This document shows positions 61,653 to 64,000 of a DNA stretch of 64,000 bases, in pieces (positions within the stretch are counted from its first letter, which is position 1; every line of letters begins with the position of its first letter). The DNA comes from Prunella strophiata (lineage: Eukaryota > Chordata > Aves > Passeriformes > Prunellidae). The position numbers and the translations under genes are program-made. The notes under the pieces were generated by a model. The model did no database searches. It was given only the letters and a program-made list of their open reading frames with translations, and was not told the origin of the DNA. The stretch spans positions 54,875,626 to 54,939,625 of the forward strand of contig JAZBQD010000014.1 of assembly GCA_036583965.1 (NCBI GenBank), read 5' to 3'.

Positions 61653-62095
61653 CCACAGGATCGTGGAACGGTTTGGGTTGGAAGCTATCTTTAAAGATCA
61701 TCAAGTTCACCCCACTTACCACACCCACACCACCACCACTACGCCCTTCTTCAACATCCCCTAAGGCTGAAATAGATCAACCCAGCCATGGACTTCTTTA
61801 GTTAAATCTGTTTGCTCAAAGCCCCACTTTACCTGACCTTGAACACTTATGATGATGGTGCATCTACAACCACCCAGGGCAACCTGTTCCAGTGCCTCAT
61901 CACCCACTTTGTCAAGAATTTCTTCTTTATCTGAAGGAAATCTAACTCTAAATTTTTCACTTTAAAACTGTTGTTCTTTGTCCTGTTACTATCATCCCAG
62001 GTAAAACATCTTTCTCTACTTTTCTTACAAGCCCTTAGCACTTATGCTAGAATATGGGCTTCCCTGAGCCTTCTCTTCTTCAGGCTAAAAATCCA
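61653..62095 (-). mobile_element. CR1 LINE 3' fragment with polyprotein C-terminal remnant
   Basis: The + strand shows the antisense CR1 3' end: CACAGGATCGTGGAACGGTT, TGGGTTGGAAG, CTTTAAAGATCATCAAGTTC, GCTCAAAGCCCCACTTTACC, GGGCAACCTGTTCCAGTGCC and finally CTTCTCTTCTTCAGGCTAAA near 62070-62089. On the minus strand the frame at 61847-62041 contains FLTKWVMRHWNRLPWVVVD, matching the CR1 ORF2 C-terminal 'FFTERVVRHWNRLPREVVE'. The copy is 5'-truncated and carries a CAC-rich expansion near 61722-61742. It is moderately diverged and not functional. Confidence 0.95.
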
Positions 62096-62538
62096 ATTGC
62101 CTTAGATTTTCTTCATAAATTATAAAAAACTCTCCAGACTTGAGACAAACTAAATCAAATTAAACCCATCTTAATTTCTAGAAGAAAACTAGAAAAAATA
62201 GGTACATTTTTTGGAGTCTCCTTATGCACAATGAAAGACCTGTGCACTCTCAAAAGGATCCACTCATATAAAAGCAACGACCAACTATTAATAATGATTA
62301 CTGTAATTTGGCATATATGAAAAATTTTACACTATGAATTATCCTGAATCTGTAAAATTAAAGAAATACAATTTTTGAAGTTATAATTTCAGTAAGTATT
62401 TAAAGAAACATATTTAAGGAATTTACAGAAAGAAAAAAATTAAACCCTCAGAATTAAATTCAGTTTTAAAATAAAATAAAAAAAAAAATTGTCAGCTATG
62501 TTTTCACAAGAAGTACTAATGGGAAAATTATGATTCTA
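62096..62538. other. AT-rich non-coding DNA, nothing recognised
   Basis: Short AT-rich spacer with no repeat or frame of note. Confidence 0.65.
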
Positions 62539-62834
62539 TTTTTTTTTTTTTTTTTTTTAAGTGTTTAATAAATGTAACATGACTGGTTAAAATGAGCTCA
62601 ATCTGCCTGTCAATCTGCTTCATAACATACTGGGTCAGGCATTCACCTCCTTCTGACTGCCAGAGAGACTCCTGAACTGTCTGACAGGGAAGTGTCCTTA
62701 ACAACTCTTTGGTAAATATTTTAGTTATATTGGCAAGTCCATTCAAAACTGCAAAATTTGAACTCAGTAAGATCCACCCATTGAGTGTGATACTGAAAGT
62801 GATCCCCACCAGCACAGTAATTGAAAACTTGTGT
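62539..62834 (-). pseudogene. Exon- or retrocopy-like segment with an open frame ending at an A tract
   Basis: On the minus strand, ATTTTCCTTCCAG is a good splice-acceptor-like site ending at 62835. From there an open frame runs about 90 codons through less AT-rich sequence (residues include VLVGITFSITLNGW and QSEGGECLTQYVMKQIDRQI). It then reaches TTTATTAAACACTT, which contains the polyadenylation variant ATTAAA at 62566-62571, directly followed by about 20 A (T tract 62539-62558 on the + strand). An open frame, ATTAAA and an A tract in that order resemble the 3' end of a retrocopied transcript; the acceptor-like site instead suggests an exon. No protein family is recognised. Chance in AT-rich DNA remains plausible, and processed copies are rare in birds. 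Confidence 0.25.
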
Positions 62835-62893
62835 CTGGAAGGAAAATAAGTACTCACTCTGTCTGTTAGAAATTGAGAAATGAGAATGTCCAC

Positions 62894-64000
62894 TTGTTAT
62901 ATTTATAAAAGCATAATGACATATGGACAGAAATACTCTATATTTTGTAAGTTAGAATTTAGCAGAGTCTACTGATTAAAATGCAGACACACTCTCACCC
63001 AATTGCAAGATCATGAATAACTGTGACACTTACCCAATAGCACCTTGCCAGTTCACCATTTAATTTCAGCTGTGAATACCATTTTTTTAATTGATTGTTT
63101 TCCTTCTAGCTGCAAATAAATGCATAATGGGTGTTTTTTATAGGTATTTACTACTTTAAATTTCTGTATTCAGTGTTTTGTCATTGGAGGTTCAGTGACA
63201 TATGACCTAGCATAATAAACAAAGAGAAACTACAAATATGATGACATATTTGTCTTATTGCCTTTCTACACTGATATAAAGCTATTTTAATTTATGTAAT
63301 TATTTTAAAGGTCAGTCAGATATTTAGATTTGTCTCCAGATTTAATGTACCTTTATTCCTTTTTATTTCACTGGGTCATCTGTTTTATTATGTATGATCT
63401 GAGTAAGTAGTCACACTTGCTCCAGAAAAATTTACTGGAAAAAAAAAACCCATGACAAAATCCTGTTTGCTCTGTAGTTCAAAATACCAAGTGGTTAAAT
63501 AAGAGAGTGAAGTAAATCATGTCTATTTCCATACAGTGCTCAAGGGCATTAAAAATTGTTTCTTAATATATCTAGACTTAAGTTCTTGCCTCAGTTTAGT
63601 CAAATACTAGACAATCTTCTAAGTAAAGAATCGTTAGGATATTTTCACATCATCATAAATTATTTCTTAACTATACTTAAGTAAGAATAGAAAAACGTCC
63701 AGGTTATAATTCATAACCTAAGCCACTCCTTCTCTCTTTTGCCAACATGGTATAGCTATATTTAAACACTTAAGACACAGATAAATACATATATGCCAGG
63801 ACTATGGGGAATAATGCAGATCTACTAAAAGGCTGTTGTTGACTTCATATTGCATATAATATATCTCACAGCTTAATCTTTCTTTAGCTATTACCCATCG
63901 AGGACATATTTTTTGCAGTTCTACAAATAATGATGCAGTTCTGAAAGAAGCAATACAATTCAACCTAGAAGGAGGCACCTAAAATAATGTCAAAATCTTA
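62894..64000. other. AT-rich non-coding DNA to the window end
   Basis: No gene, repeat family or long frame is recognised. No element is seen to run off the right edge. Confidence 0.65.

Noticed and set aside
31270..62820. Shared GTGATCCCCACCA near 31282 and 62801 suggesting a common repeat
   Set aside because: The match does not extend beyond about 13 bases, and matches of that length are expected by chance in 64 kb.
1..64000. Bacterial-type features (operons, ribosome binding sites, CRISPR arrays, IS elements) and tRNA or rRNA genes
   Set aside because: None is present. The composition and repeat content are vertebrate, and no tRNA-like or rRNA-like sequence was seen on reading.

Overview
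The window looks like a piece of bird nuclear genome, most likely from a songbird, and probably a gene desert or very long introns. The evidence is a strongly AT-rich, CpG-poor background, seven stretches that read as CR1 LINE sequence (five clear, one short but diagnostic, one weak), and four retroviral long terminal repeats (LTRs) of types I associate with avian genomes. There are no Alu, B1/B2 or L1 sequences. No bacterial, phage or organellar organisation is present. All family identifications are from memory of the sequence families; no database was searched.

No protein-coding gene can be supported. Open frames are short (178 codons or fewer), mostly low complexity or inside repeats, and have no convincing exon-intron structure. 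Three frames read as known coding remnants: the C-terminal end of the CR1 reverse-transcriptase polyprotein at about 2.8-3.1 kb (+), 9.4-9.7 kb (-) and 61.85-62.04 kb (-). Two exon-like stretches deserve a check: a short frame behind a strong splice acceptor at 57.5 kb (+), and a frame between a splice-acceptor-like site and a poly-A-like tract at 62.5-62.8 kb (-).

Layout: 0-2.4 kb, unique AT-rich DNA; 2.4-3.4 kb, old CR1 (+) with its 3' end; 3.4-9.3 kb, unique with T tracts; 9.3-9.7 kb, CR1 (-); 12.1-12.5 kb, truncated ERVL-like LTR (+); 17.55-18.14 kb, GC- and CpG-rich solo LTR (+); 19.2-19.8 kb, near-complete ERVL-like solo LTR (-); 23.5-24.8 kb, unclassified GC-richer block; 31.1-31.3 kb, small GC-rich segment with an open frame; 31.9-32.3 kb, homeodomain-site-rich possible conserved element; 33.3-33.5 kb, CR1 (+); 35.4-36.0 kb, old ERVL-like LTR (+); 37.5-37.8 kb, purine array followed by an anomalous CpG-rich stretch that may be an assembly error; 47.47-47.58 kb, pentanucleotide array; 47.8-48.5 kb, CR1 (-); 54.6-54.8 kb, CR1 (-); two A tracts of about 40 bases at 55.6 and 58.9 kb; 57.3-57.8 kb, candidate conserved element or exon; 61.6-62.1 kb, 16-bp triplet repeat abutting a CR1 (-); the rest is unique AT-rich DNA.

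Nothing here forms a multi-gene system. The most useful leads are the probable assembly error at 37.5 kb, the CpG-rich LTR at 17.6 kb, the unclassified GC-rich block at 23.5 kb, and the possible exons or conserved elements at 31, 32, 57 and 62.6 kb.
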